Assembly: GCF_036669915.1 (NCBI RefSeq)
Contig: NC_089320.1
Location: 16,229,874 to 16,293,873 of the forward strand
Direction of reading: 5' to 3'
DNA length: 64,000 nt
Origin: Pocillopora verrucosa
Lineage: Eukaryota > Cnidaria > Anthozoa > Scleractinia > Pocilloporidae
This document shows positions 11,334 to 22,400 of this stretch, in pieces; positions within the stretch are counted from its first letter, which is position 1, and each line of letters starts with the position of its first letter. A program made the position numbers and the translations under genes. The notes beneath the pieces were generated by a model. That model searched no databases. It worked only from the letters and a program-made list of their open reading frames with translations, and had not been told where the DNA came from.

Positions 11334-12185
11334 GGTGGGGAAAAAAAGAAAATTTTTACAGGTCCTCTTATACTTTATCCCTTGGCGGCCATGTTTGCCT
11401 AAGCAACCTGGCTTTTCCATTGAAACCGAGTAAACTTTGGGCCAGCCAGGCTGCGCAAAGCCTCGCTTTAGTGTTGCCTCGTTACGGGCCAATGCAAGTC
11501 CAATAGGGTCAGTTAATGTGCAAAAAGCTTCTCTGAAGTTTACTGAACTAAACACTTGGGCATGATTATTTTTACAACAAAGTTTAGCCATTGTTCAACA
11601 AAACCACGTCCTAAAAAGTCCTCAATTTAGCTGAATCTTGCATCTGAACATTCATCTTTGTGACAGCGTCAAGAGGGCTTGTGTTTGAATCCATGTTATT
11701 AATGAGAGATGGGTATATCACTCCAGTCGAAGTGAGAGTCGACGCGGAGCAACGAAGCGTTTTAGTGATATTTTCCCCAACGGCGCCAAAACGAGGTGTA
11801 ACCAGGAAGAAAAAGAAAACAAAGCTCATGGCGACGCGGGCCAAATACCTACAGCCTGGATAAGGCTGGATAAGATAACTTGACCATCTGTGATGACTTT
11901 AAAATATGAGAAAATGCGATGTCTAAAGACAATTTATTACATGCTTTTCCATAGCTCACACAAAAAAAAGAAGAAACCCCAACTCTCCTTTTCTCTCCCC
12001 CCCCCCCCCCAAAAAAAAGAGAGCAAACTCAGAAGATGTAAACTCTACTTAAATTGAGGCGAAGGCTTTAAAAAATCCTTCTAACTCGTTCCTCATCGAA
12101 TATATATCGATTGATGAACTGCCTACGGAAGCTAATCTAGCTGCCGGGCTGGCTGGATTAATAACTTGTTTTAATTGTTCTCCAT
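11334..12185. promoter_or_regulatory. INTS15 5' leader, promoter region and upstream spacer
   Basis: CpG content is locally raised around 11370-11860, as for a housekeeping promoter. On the minus strand the INTS15 leader holds a short upstream ORF at 11392-11375 (ATG GCC GCC AAG GGA TAA) that could damp translation. A plus-strand open frame at 11660-11863 and a minus-strand frame at 11844-11611 occupy the same CpG-rich stretch; neither has splice or family support, so no gene is called. From about 11990 there is a C-run/A-run low-complexity tract. Confidence 0.4.
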
Positions 12186-12485
12186 ACATTTCCTAGGGTG
12201 CAGACAAAAATAATTTGTTGGTGATCGTTTCCTATATTCTCATGACTTCGATGCTTGATTCAAGAGTGATGTTGTTGGGGGAAATGAGATGCTTAACCAG
12301 GGACCACGCAGCAAGTTTTTGAGTGGGGAGGGAGGGGGGGCTATTTTTGGCTCCGTTATTTTTGTTAAATTACTTTTTGTTTACTTTATTTTTATTTTTG
12401 CAAAACAGTGGGGGGGGGCCCAAAGCCCCCCAGCCCCTCCCTCTGTGCGGTCCCTGTTAACACCCTTAAAGGTCAAAGAGTGGGG
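12186..12485 (+). mobile_element. Old MITE (AGGAGAAATTAGATGCTA family), split by a younger insertion
   Basis: Bases 12190-12297 (GGGTGCAGACAAAAATAATT to GAAATGAGATGC) and 12457-12485 (TTAACACCCTTAAAGGTCAA) align with the other family members at 22198-22410 and 37705-37850 as one continuous unit. The break is exactly where the 159-bp element at 12298-12456 sits. Typical family landmarks are AGGTGCTGACAAGGAAAATT, TTCTCAT and GTAAGGAGAAATTA. Confidence 0.65.
12298..12456. mobile_element. 159-bp MITE with CAGGGACC terminal inverted repeats
   Basis: Left end CAGGGACCACGCAG, right end CTGTGCGGTCCCTG, with a 5-base direct repeat TTAAC on each side (12293-12297 and 12457-12461). The interior is G-rich then C-rich and T-rich with no coding capacity. 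The host repeat is restored if the element and one TTAAC are removed, so the boundaries are well supported. Superfamily is unassigned. Confidence 0.85.
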
Positions 12486-13052
12486 AGTATAGTTTCAGAG
12501 AAACTTGACAAAATGTAAAGGTGATTCTGTAGTCTGATCGTCGGCTTACAACAACTTTATACTTGAATCTGATTATGACTTCCGCTCAGGTTGTTGAAAC
12601 GTCATTAACCTCTACCGACAGCAGTCCTTCTCAAGAATACACTCACCCAGACTGGATCAGAAAACACTTAATGTTACCCCCGGGTTCAAACCATTTACTG
12701 TAAAATGATGAGGGTAACCCAAAACAGAGCTCTATTCGTCCACGGAGGAATAGTGTTACAGAGCACATAAAAATTATAAATTGAGTGGCAAAAGTGATCT
12801 AGGATTGGTTTACTTTTACTTTACTTTACTCTGTGATTGGCTTTTAGAAATATGCACCGCCATCTCAACCAATCAGATGCAAAACTAAAACTAATCCCGA
12901 CTTCATCATTGGAAAACTATAGGTTTCAAAATAGACCGATCAGGACGATCCTTTGAGATTTTCTTCATCAAACAGAACTCAGTTATTTGTTGCTGACTTC
13001 AACTTTATAACTTCCAACTCGTCCTAACTTGAGGAACTCCACAGTTTCTGTT
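12486..13052. other. Spacer without supported features
   Basis: No exon or RNA gene was recognised. Some inverted CCAATCA/TGATTGG motifs occur near 12820-12920. The right part probably holds the 3'UTR of the minus-strand membrane protein gene that ends at 13053. Confidence 0.3.
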
Positions 13053-13861
13053 TTAGAATTTGGAAAAGGGTAAAGAACAATTAAAAGCAAACCTTTTTAA
13101 CTTTTTACCGTTATGTTTGCCCCTTTCTATTGCAAACAGGTACTCTGTGAAATACAGAACTACCATTATCGTGCAAACTACGTTGGAAATGACGTGGTAT
13201 CGCCACTGTTTACTCCTCCACACTTTCAACACGGCAACATTTAGGTACATCGCTTGCAGCCACAACGATACAGTGTTAAAAAATACATCTATTGCTAGAC
13301 CAGTAACGCAACGAGCCAAGAATTGCCAGATGAGACTCTCAAAGTAACCATTAGGCGTTTGGAAGTCATCTGGGTACATGAAATTGTACAATTGGCTGAA
13401 TCCTACCGCTGACACTAGGGCGTTTGCTTCGGTTAGGACAAGTTGAATGCTAACGTCTGCAACAAAACGCATACTTCGAGGGGTGCGGGTTATGCCTGCT
13501 GGAAAATCTCTTGGGCGTGATCTGCAGCAGCGAGAGAGTAGTTTGTAGGCGTATTCCCAGATGTAATCCCTCATGGAAACTGTTAAGCGCTCTATGAGGT
13601 CAACCACAGCATGACCAGCGCCCAAAGCGACAAATAACCAAAAGTTTACCAACTCTGCCTGCATAACACGGAAGACAAAAGCTGCTGCAGTATATAAAGT
13701 ACCTATCAAGAGGTGCAAAACTCCAGTGTGAACTAGGTTGAACTTTGTTACGGCGACATTACTAATCCGTTGTGATTGTTTTCCAGTTAAACAATCCGAA
13801 ATTGAAATGAATCCGTTTCCGGGAATTCGGGGAATGTAATGTGATACACGAGCAACGACAT
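13053..13861 (-). CDS. Multi-pass membrane protein of unknown family; 5' end unresolved
   Basis: A long open frame ending at TAA 13053 encodes about 285 codons back to a stop near 13905. It contains several hydrophobic spans (LHLLIGTLYTAAAFVFRV; NFWLFVALGAGHAVVDLI; FLARCVTGLAIDVFFNTVSL; VISNVVCTIMVVLYFTEYLF) and a basic loop (LLSRCCRSRPRDFPAGITRT). No in-frame ATG precedes the first span. An ATG at 13861 opens a second frame of 24 codons (MSLLVYHITFPEFPETDSFQ..) that stops about where the long frame begins to read plausibly (LTGKQSQRISNVAV). So either a one- or two-base frame disruption (assembly error, allele or pseudogene) or a missed exon is present. I do not recognise the family. Earlier boundaries are therefore approximate. 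Confidence 0.6.
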
Positions 13862-13905
13862 GAAAGTGAAAACAAAGGGATTCTAACGGATTTAAGCTAA
13901 GAAAA

Positions 13906-14332
13906 CATCAAACCCTCTGTCTTATTTGAAGGATGAAACTATAGGTTTATTAAGGGGGTAAATTACATGGCGTTGAGAAATCAAATTCTTGTTATACAGG
14001 TAACGTTAAGACTGCACTCGAGCCAGTGCCTAGCCAGTTGCCTTAGAGTAGAGCGACTTGGAGTATTACTACTTCCCCCTGCATAGAATGCTTGTCCATC
14101 GCATGTTACCGCACAGCATTTCATCAGGCTTCCCTGTAAATTCCCGGTACCTATTTATACTCCTGGGTAGAGGGAGGGAGGTACAATGAGGGTAAAGTGT
14201 TTGGCCAAAGAATACATCACTTTGACCCGGCTAGGTCTCGAGATTCTTGTTTTATATTTGATTCATAAGGTTTTCCATTAGTTTTTAACTAAACTGGTAG
14301 AATAGAAAGTAAACGAGGGTTTATCCACAGAT
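13906..14332. other. Spacer without supported features
   Basis: No exon, RNA gene or clear repeat was recognised. This would be the promoter side of the minus-strand membrane gene. Confidence 0.3.
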
Positions 14333-14554
14333 CAGGGTAATTTAGCATTATCAACTGACTTGATAGCGTAAATTTAACACCGTAAAGAGTTTCAAAGCTG
14401 ACGTTTCGAGCGTTAGCCCTTCGCTCTAAACGTCAGCTTTGAAACTTTGTGGCCAATTTGAGTTATTAACTCAGTTGATAATACTAAATTACCCTGTTAT
14501 AATCTCCCACCGAAGCAGCACCGCAGTTATTTTAGAAACTTATCCCCTTTATTC
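14333..14554. mobile_element. Foldback element, GCTCGAAACGTCAGC family, copy 1
   Basis: Begins CAGGGTAATTTAGCATTATC and has mirrored arms around GCTGACGTTTCGAGCGTTAG / CTAAACGTCAGCTTTGAAAC. The unique tail is CTCCCACCGAAGCAGCACCG followed by TTTAGAAACTTATCCCC. Flanks TTTATCCACAGAT and TTTATCTATAGTT look like an old target duplication. Related copies lie at 16174, 49094 (partial), 54207 and 55954. Confidence 0.8.
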
Positions 14555-15069
14555 ATTTATCTATAGTTCCCTGGTTTGTGAATCATTACAAGAGAAGAGT
14601 TTTTTTTATATATATAGATATTTCGTCAATCACTGTCAATATTACGAACTATAAATACCTCCAATATTACAATAAAGTTCATTGTGCTTAAAACAATCAT
14701 GTTGCAGACCAGGTCAGAAAGGATACCAAGAAAACCACCAACTAATCAACGCTGCTGCTCAAAGACCAGTTTTCTTTCCTATCTATTTTCATTTCCAAAA
14801 TTATTAATGGTTTTCACAGTTTTTCAAAATCTGACAGAAACCAATACTAATATTTTTTTCCTGTTGTATACTGTAAAAATAATTTGGATGACAATTAAAA
14901 GCAAAGCAACAGAGAAGATTTTCCTTACAAAATGACATTACTTTCAGAATAAAAATACATTTTAAATTAAACATTCAAAAATAAATTTACTATGGTTAAT
15001 TTCTACCAATTTAAATTGCTGCTGGAGTCAACACTTAATAGCCTACTGGCTAAGCATAATTTATTATGT

Positions 15070-15240
15070 GGTTAGTAAATCCCTTTGATCCCTAGGGGTA
15101 ACTAGCATCTAATGTCTGATTACAATATCTTGCTTGAATCACACATCGAGGTCACAAAAATAAAGGAAATGATCACCAACAAAAGAAGCTTGTTTGTTAA
15201 ACAAATTCTCCTTGTCAGCATCACAACAAGAAGAAAGTGC
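15070..15240 (-). mobile_element. MITE of the AGGAGAAATTAGATGCTA family, reverse copy
   Basis: Read on the minus strand it matches the copies at 22198 and 37705: CATTAGATGCTAGTTACCCC at one end and GTGATGCTGACAAGGAGAAT at the other, with the internal GGTGATCATTTCCTTTATTT. It lies just downstream of the Frizzled-like gene. Confidence 0.65.
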
Positions 15241-15352
15241 TGCTAAAAATGAACACTGTTTTGCACATGTTATCATTTCAATTCTGTTTGAAAACTAATT
15301 TTCAGATCACAAGCACAACTTCAACCAACATTCTGGCTTTGACAGTTATGTT

Positions 15353-16376
15353 TTAAGACTGCTCACAGCAGCATCTCTGTATCCTGAACCACCAGAAGGT
15401 CCACAGTTTGCGGGACTGCTTGTTAAATGCCAAGAAACACACAGTCGTCAGTGCAAAGAATGCAGTACTTAGGGATGATACCACAAATGCGTCAGAGAAA
15501 GTATACTTTTCATATTCTGTTGGGAACAAAATTTGTAGATCAATGTCAGTCAACTGATAACAAGTTAGGAGTAATTAAATTTTGGACTAAGGGAAGGGTA
15601 GGAATGCAGTTGCTCAGTTAATGACATTCATCAAATTTACTTTCATCAATAACCTTACCCAAAGAATTTCATTTATGTTTTTAGTGTGTAGATCCAGTAT
15701 GCAGGTGAAAAAAAAAAATAAATGTGAGTCTGTCTTATTGTTCACTTTTGATAGACCGGATAAAATTATAGAGCTCATAGTGTAGTTGTTACATACATGT
15801 ATTACTGAACAAATACCAAGTAAATGATACTCAAAGCACTTGATACTAACTTTTATGACACTTCTCTGGTGGGTAAAACATCAAGCAACGAAAGTACCGA
15901 TTTATATGGTGTTCCAGAAGGGCTGCATGTTGTTGTAAAAGGCAGATGGGAATATAAGTGAGAGTTACAATGGCTGCATATGCAAACATAAGAAACACCA
16001 GGCGCTGAACCAGTTTGTCCATTTTCTTTTTTCTTGATTTAGCTTGCTCACCAGCAACAGGGGAGATGTTGCGTAGCTGAAATGACCAAGAAGAAGGAGG
16101 TCACGATTAGCTAGCAGACATTTACTATCCATTTCCCAGCTGTGTGACAATTGAAATATAATTTTATCAGATACAGGTAATTTAGTGTTAACAACTGGGT
16201 TGAAAACGTAAATTAGCCACCGTGAAGAGTAAAAAAGCTGACTTTTCGAGCGTTAGCCCTTCGTCAAAGCGATAGCTCTGACGAAGGGCTAACGCTCGAA
16301 ACGTCAGCTTTTTTACTCTTCACGGTGGCTAATTTACGTTTTCAACCCAGTCGTTAACACTAAATTACCTGCTATA

Positions 16377-16421
<45 letters not shown>

Positions 16422-19400
16422 TTTATTCATTTATCAGAAACAGATTTCTACCAGGACTAGACTTCCATTTACAATTAATTCTCTTGTGTTGTGTAAGGTG
16501 TTCACCAGGCCGTGGATGTAGAAGAATTCTACAATTATTAAGCAGAATTCTTCCACTAAATTTCAATGGCCTGACCCATTTTCAGTTCACACTTGGAGAG
16601 TATTCTCTTTTTGCAACAAAACAAGTATTTATATTCTCCACACTAATCTCTTCATATTTCCTATAGCGATGACAAGGAATCTCATTGCAACCACTAAGGT
16701 TTGGACTTTGGAGTAACTTTAAGTTAAAAATGTAATGATTTACAATGTAAACCTCGTTAAAAATTATCTAGCTGTGTTAATGGGCCTTCTAATAATGGCA
16801 TTGAATAAAAAACAACCATTAATTGCTCACCCACTAAAAACATTTGAACTGTTAGTTAAAAGTAAATAATTATTACCATGAAAAGTTTATAGACCACAAA
16901 AAACAAGCAGGTACCACCAACACCCAGTGCCAGCTCTGTGATAAATGTAGTTGTAAAATATCCAGTGTCTGTTGATCCAGGAAAGCAGAATTGCATATTT
17001 ACATCAATATAAGGTGGTGATTCGGAGCCAAGTACAATGCCAACAGGAATGAAAGGAAGAAGCCAGCAAATTAAGGAATACACAATATGCTGTACTCTGT
17101 AATTATTTCCCTGGAGGTTTACCAGACTGTCAGAATAGATCATCTGAAAGAAAGTAGTAATATATTAACTCTTTGAATTCTAGAGGTGATGTGTGTAAGA
17201 TGATGCCCATGGTGGTGTGTCTTTGTGTGGAGGTGCAGATATTGTGGATGGATCCCTGAGAGGAGGGTGTTCTATGGCTGTAAGATTGTATATATAACCC
17301 TTGACAGAGGACAGAGACTTCAATTTGTCTTGCAATTCCTGCTGCAGAAGCCATAACAAACCGGTTTAGGGACAGAGATACACCTAACCAGAGACAACTA
17401 CAATGATCAAATGAACAAAATGAAGTGATCAAATGCCAACTAAATGTCAGTCAACAGCTAGCCAGGAGCAGTATGTAGGCCTGAGGCTAATTAATTTATT
17501 CCCCTTGCTGCCCTTGGAATATGAACAATATGATATTGCTATAGTGTAACTACCTCAATCTCAACATCCCAACAGTTGGTTTCTTCCACTAACACAGATA
17601 AGTTGCCTTTCAGGGTCCAGTTGTTCAAAGGACAGATACTGCTATCTGTCCTTTAAATTGCTATCACACTGATAAGTGTAAGCAAAAGATACTATGCTAT
17701 CCACCAATAGAGATTTATCCAATCCACCCTTCAAACAACCCAGGCCAGTATCATAGACATATTAATCCTTTCCCGCTTGAGAGTGCCACATGGCACAAGA
17801 TGCCATTGCATGCTTAATATTCATTCATTTTTTCTGAAACTTTCAAAACCAAAAGGTCATTGAAAGATCTGCACATTGAAGGCATAAAATCATGGCTCCC
17901 TCTAATACAAGACTTGGTTTACCACCCCTGCAACTTTTGGAACTTTTTGTCTTAGTACTGTATTGGTTCAGGTGATATCTCACCACAATCAATGCTCTGA
18001 GAGCTGCAATTTAAACCATAGTTAAGTGGTATACCCTATATGTACGAGGCAAACAAACAATTTCAAGGTTTTTTATTTTTCACTTTGGAAACTTCTCAGT
18101 CTTTTCAGTTGCCTCCTCCACACCTGTTGGTGTCCTTTATAGCATACCCCAAAAAAATACCTATAAAATTATATATTATGCATGGTCTAGTGCTTCATTG
18201 TTCTCATTTGAAAAAAATTTTTGGCATTTCCCTCAGGCAGGAAAGGGATAGACATATTCTGAAGAATGTTCACATTTGTAATCACTCTCAATAGTGATAA
18301 ACAAACATATTTACAGATCATAACATTACATGAAGATAGTGAATAAATCCCAGATAAAAACAGGATAAAAATTTGATTTGATAAAGATTTTAAGATTTTG
18401 AGACCTTAGTGCTGCATCAATCACTAGAAGAATGAAAGATTTCAGAACATTGGTGACACTTCTTGTGAATTGACTAGTTGAAAGCTCTTGCTTTATCTGA
18501 CATTAGTAGACAAATAAATAAGCTTTTAGGCTTGGCTTTTACAGTGGTTTCAAATGATCTTATACAACACTTACTTCAGTGCACACAAAATTTTGGATAT
18601 TTTCCAAAATTGTCAAAAATAGTGGTTGTGAGCTAGCCATTATATTTGCATTACTACATTAGAATCATCAATAAAAGCAAATCACGTGACGAATCAAGAA
18701 TAACTCATGTAAAAGCTGATTCAGAAACACTTTGATAAAACATCTAAGGTAAAATACTAACCTGGATAGAAAAAAATGTGCTGTGCATATCACATAAGCA
18801 TCAACAAAATGTCTTACATCTCACTCACCTTAAGTAAATTGATGCTATAAACCACAAACCACAGTGCCAAAGCTACAGAAAAGTAGTGTATCAGGACCCC
18901 TTGAGCAGTACAAAATGTAGTGGGATTTTTTGAAGATTCTGCTAAAAACTTGCTGCTACAGAAAGCCTTCTCTTCTCCCATTCCATTGGCTACCGCAATA
19001 AGAACAGCTTAAAATAAACAAAAACATTATTCATTACAATACTGTTTTTGACCGAATAAGTACCTTGTCTTGAATAACAACCTCCTTCCTGCTAACCTTA
19101 CCTTTAAACCAAGCCCCTTTCAATAAATGACTACTGCTACTGGTTCCTTGATATGTTTATTACCAGTAACACATCCCCATTTAAATATGTACTTCACTAT
19201 TTTGATGTGTACGTATAATTTTAGGTATCTTGGTTCCTGAATGAACCAATCAGATCTCAAATACATTTTTAATTAGCTCTTTGGGAAATAAGTTACTGTG
19301 TCAACAAATCAGGTTTGGTTTGTAATGTGAAATTTACTCTTCAGCAACTAAGTTCTTCAACAAACCAATGACATGGATGAATAAAGGTCATGTCATTTTT

Positions 19401-22400
19401 AAATTAAGGTTTGCCTGTTTTATTCCTGTCAACAACAAATAAAACAGACAACAATAGATGGGAAATTTCTGCTTTAAGAGCAGTAATGTTTCACCATAAA
19501 TTGGATGCTATCCGTGGTAAATTATTCTTCTTTGAGGCTGTATTATTTTCATTAGTGCTACACTTGTAGAAGCTTTTTGTGAAGCTTTGTCACTGTTGTA
19601 ATTTTGCAGCAAAAATATCAGTTGCATTCAATGTATTTCATCTTAAAAATATATTGAATACTCTGTGGTTAACACAGCAATGGAAACGTACCCAATTGCT
19701 TACAATTCTACAGAAATCGCTGACAGAAATCATTGACTGAAATTGCCACACTGTTTTCACTCTTTATCAGTGCCTGAAAGTGATCAAATGACCATTATCT
19801 TTTGTAAAGACTGTCAATTCATCTCTGGTGAACGTGCAAATAATCATGTCCATGTGATGAAAAAGTAAAAAAATTTCACAACCTTTTTATGCTCGTAAAT
19901 GTTCTGATGACATTATAGTAGTTGTGATGCCGTAACGCTTATTAGAAGGCAAGCAAGGACTTGACCTATGGACGCATGAGAAACTTATCACCTTCCTTTT
20001 CCTTTTCCATTTTGTTACAGGCAATGATTGCGTCACAATTTTGAGTTTTGCACAAGATGTATGCTAACTTGAAGCAAATCATGCTACTGAAACCCAACTA
20101 ATTACTTCTGTATTTACGAGGAGAATTTATCAAATTTTAGGATAATTTGTTTAATTCTGTGAGTACAGAATATGTTAAGTTACCAGTTCATCTGCCAGTC
20201 AGAGATTGAAGTTTAGAAAGAAATGAAAGTAAGTTTTTTCCTTGTAATTCTGAGTTCAGAAACTCACTTAGCGAATGTGTCAGTGTAAAGTTGAATGTGC
20301 ACTTGAAAAATACACGCTAACAATTTATCCATGCTTTGAGGAAAAGCACCAACAAAGTTACAGGAAGGGAGAGAATACATTCATTATTGGTGGCTCTCTT
20401 ATCATTACAGAACACTTAAATTATTGAGTTAAACAAAAGGAAACAGTAAACAATAAACAAAAAGGCTATGATGTACTGGTAACTATCCAGTTATGATTAA
20501 AGTTGTTTCACAGAGTTATAAACATATTGTTAACATGTTTGAGTGTTAAACGGTTAAGAATATGTGAAAGTCATATATTTGACCTGCAGATAAAGATGTG
20601 AATGAAAGTGATCCTTGCAGTGATGTGCACTACTTGGGCAGTAGTGAAAATAAGGTCTAAAAAAATTCAGGCCTGTACAGGATTTGATGTTGGTTCCAAA
20701 TAAACCCATGAAGTGATGAATAAACGGTTAAGAATATATGAAAGTCATATTAATATTTGAACTGCGGATAAAGACGTGAATGAAAGTGATCCTTGCAGTG
20801 ATGTGCACTACTTGGGCAGTAGTGAAAATAAGGCCTGAACCCATGACCAGCTCCCAGTTGGCTTGTTAGCTCAGTTGGTAGAGCGCTGCACCAGTATCGC
20901 AGAGGTCATGGGTTCAAATCCTGTACAGACCTGAATTTTTTTCAGGCCTTATTTTCACTACTGCCCAAGTAGTGCACATCACTGTGAGGATCACTTTCAT
21001 TCATGTTTGAGTGTTCTTATTTATCGGTAAACAGATTATTGCTGTTTGTTCTTTTTAACCCTTTTAATGTCAAGGTCTCATTGAAAATTCTCCTTGCTGT
21101 CTGTCAGACAATTCGTATGCTATTACTACTGATAACTTTTATTCTCATCACTCGTCTGAGTGTTTTACATTGTACAGATATTGTAATGAGAAATTCTGCC
21201 TCAGTCACTTACAGGAGTTTAAGGTTAATCAATTGAAATAAAATGAAAGTACTTAAGGTTGATCAAAATAAACTTACCAATGGCTGATGATAGGCCTTGA
21301 ATGTAAAGAGGAATTATATGTGGAAAACATCTCCTGACAATATAGCAAAGAAAACAGTTCTGTCAAACATGGCATTTCTCAATAATTGTACTCCTGTGAA
21401 TACTGTATTGTGAACAGCAAGAGGTAATAGTTTGTTGGTATTGCAAGTATCCAGAGCTAGTCTTGTATTTTCATTCATTTGTTTATTTTCATCAAACCTT
21501 TCTAATGAATTTTTGGGTGTTATTTATTACATTTATATCTCTGAATCCAAAAGAATATTGTTCAATTAAAATGTAATTTAAGAATTACAGAGAGTTATGA
21601 CCAATAGGTCACTATAAAGGAAAAAAAACATTGCAGAGAAAGAAAATTACAATTAAAGTTATACTATTACATAAACATGATACAATTCTGCACAAAAAAA
21701 AGGAAAGGGCAACAGCATTGACATTAAACTCACAGTTTTTTAATCCGCATCCAAGTTGACAATATTATGACAAAACCCAACAAACTAACAGCAATAGAAA
21801 AACTTTCAATGACTAGCAAGGCAAATTTTTCTGCTTTTGTCAGCATCACCCATGGGCATGGTGGTTCACACAAATGTGTTTTCTGGTTCAAAATGAGTGG
21901 ATGACTGCAAGGGTACAGAGGCTGAGTTTGATTACTACAGGAAAGAAAAAAGTGACAAGGTTATCTCAGTGATATGAAAATGTGCACCTACCTTACCTCA
22001 AATCTAAATCTGTTTTTACAAACTTTGTGAATGGTTGATTGATCTAAAATTGAATTGTTTTCCTACATACTAGCTATGAAATCCTCTAGCAGAGAAAGCA
22101 CCCTGATGACAGCTTTCACTTTCCTATGTTGGAGCTTGGTCACAATTCCTTGACCAAGTATCACATGCAGGCTGAGTTTGATGTTTCATTCTTGTCACCC
22201 TGTCAACTCTTTACACCCTAACATCAGTATGCACATTTTACATTCTTTCTCTAAACATTTCTTAAGGTGCTGACGAGGAAAATTTGTTTAACAATCAAGA
22301 ACTTATTGCATTGATGACCATTTTCATTATTCTCATAACTTTTATGTATGAATTAGAGGTGATAATGTAAGGAGAAATTATATGCTTTCACACTTAAGGG

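Noticed and set aside
11611..11863. Open frames on both strands in the CpG-rich stretch
   Set aside because: No start context, splice site or similarity supports either; CpG-rich DNA tends to lack stop codons.
20860..20931. Functional tRNA gene
   Set aside because: A and B boxes are present but the anticodon loop lacks U33 in place and the acceptor stem has mismatches; it is embedded in SINE arms.
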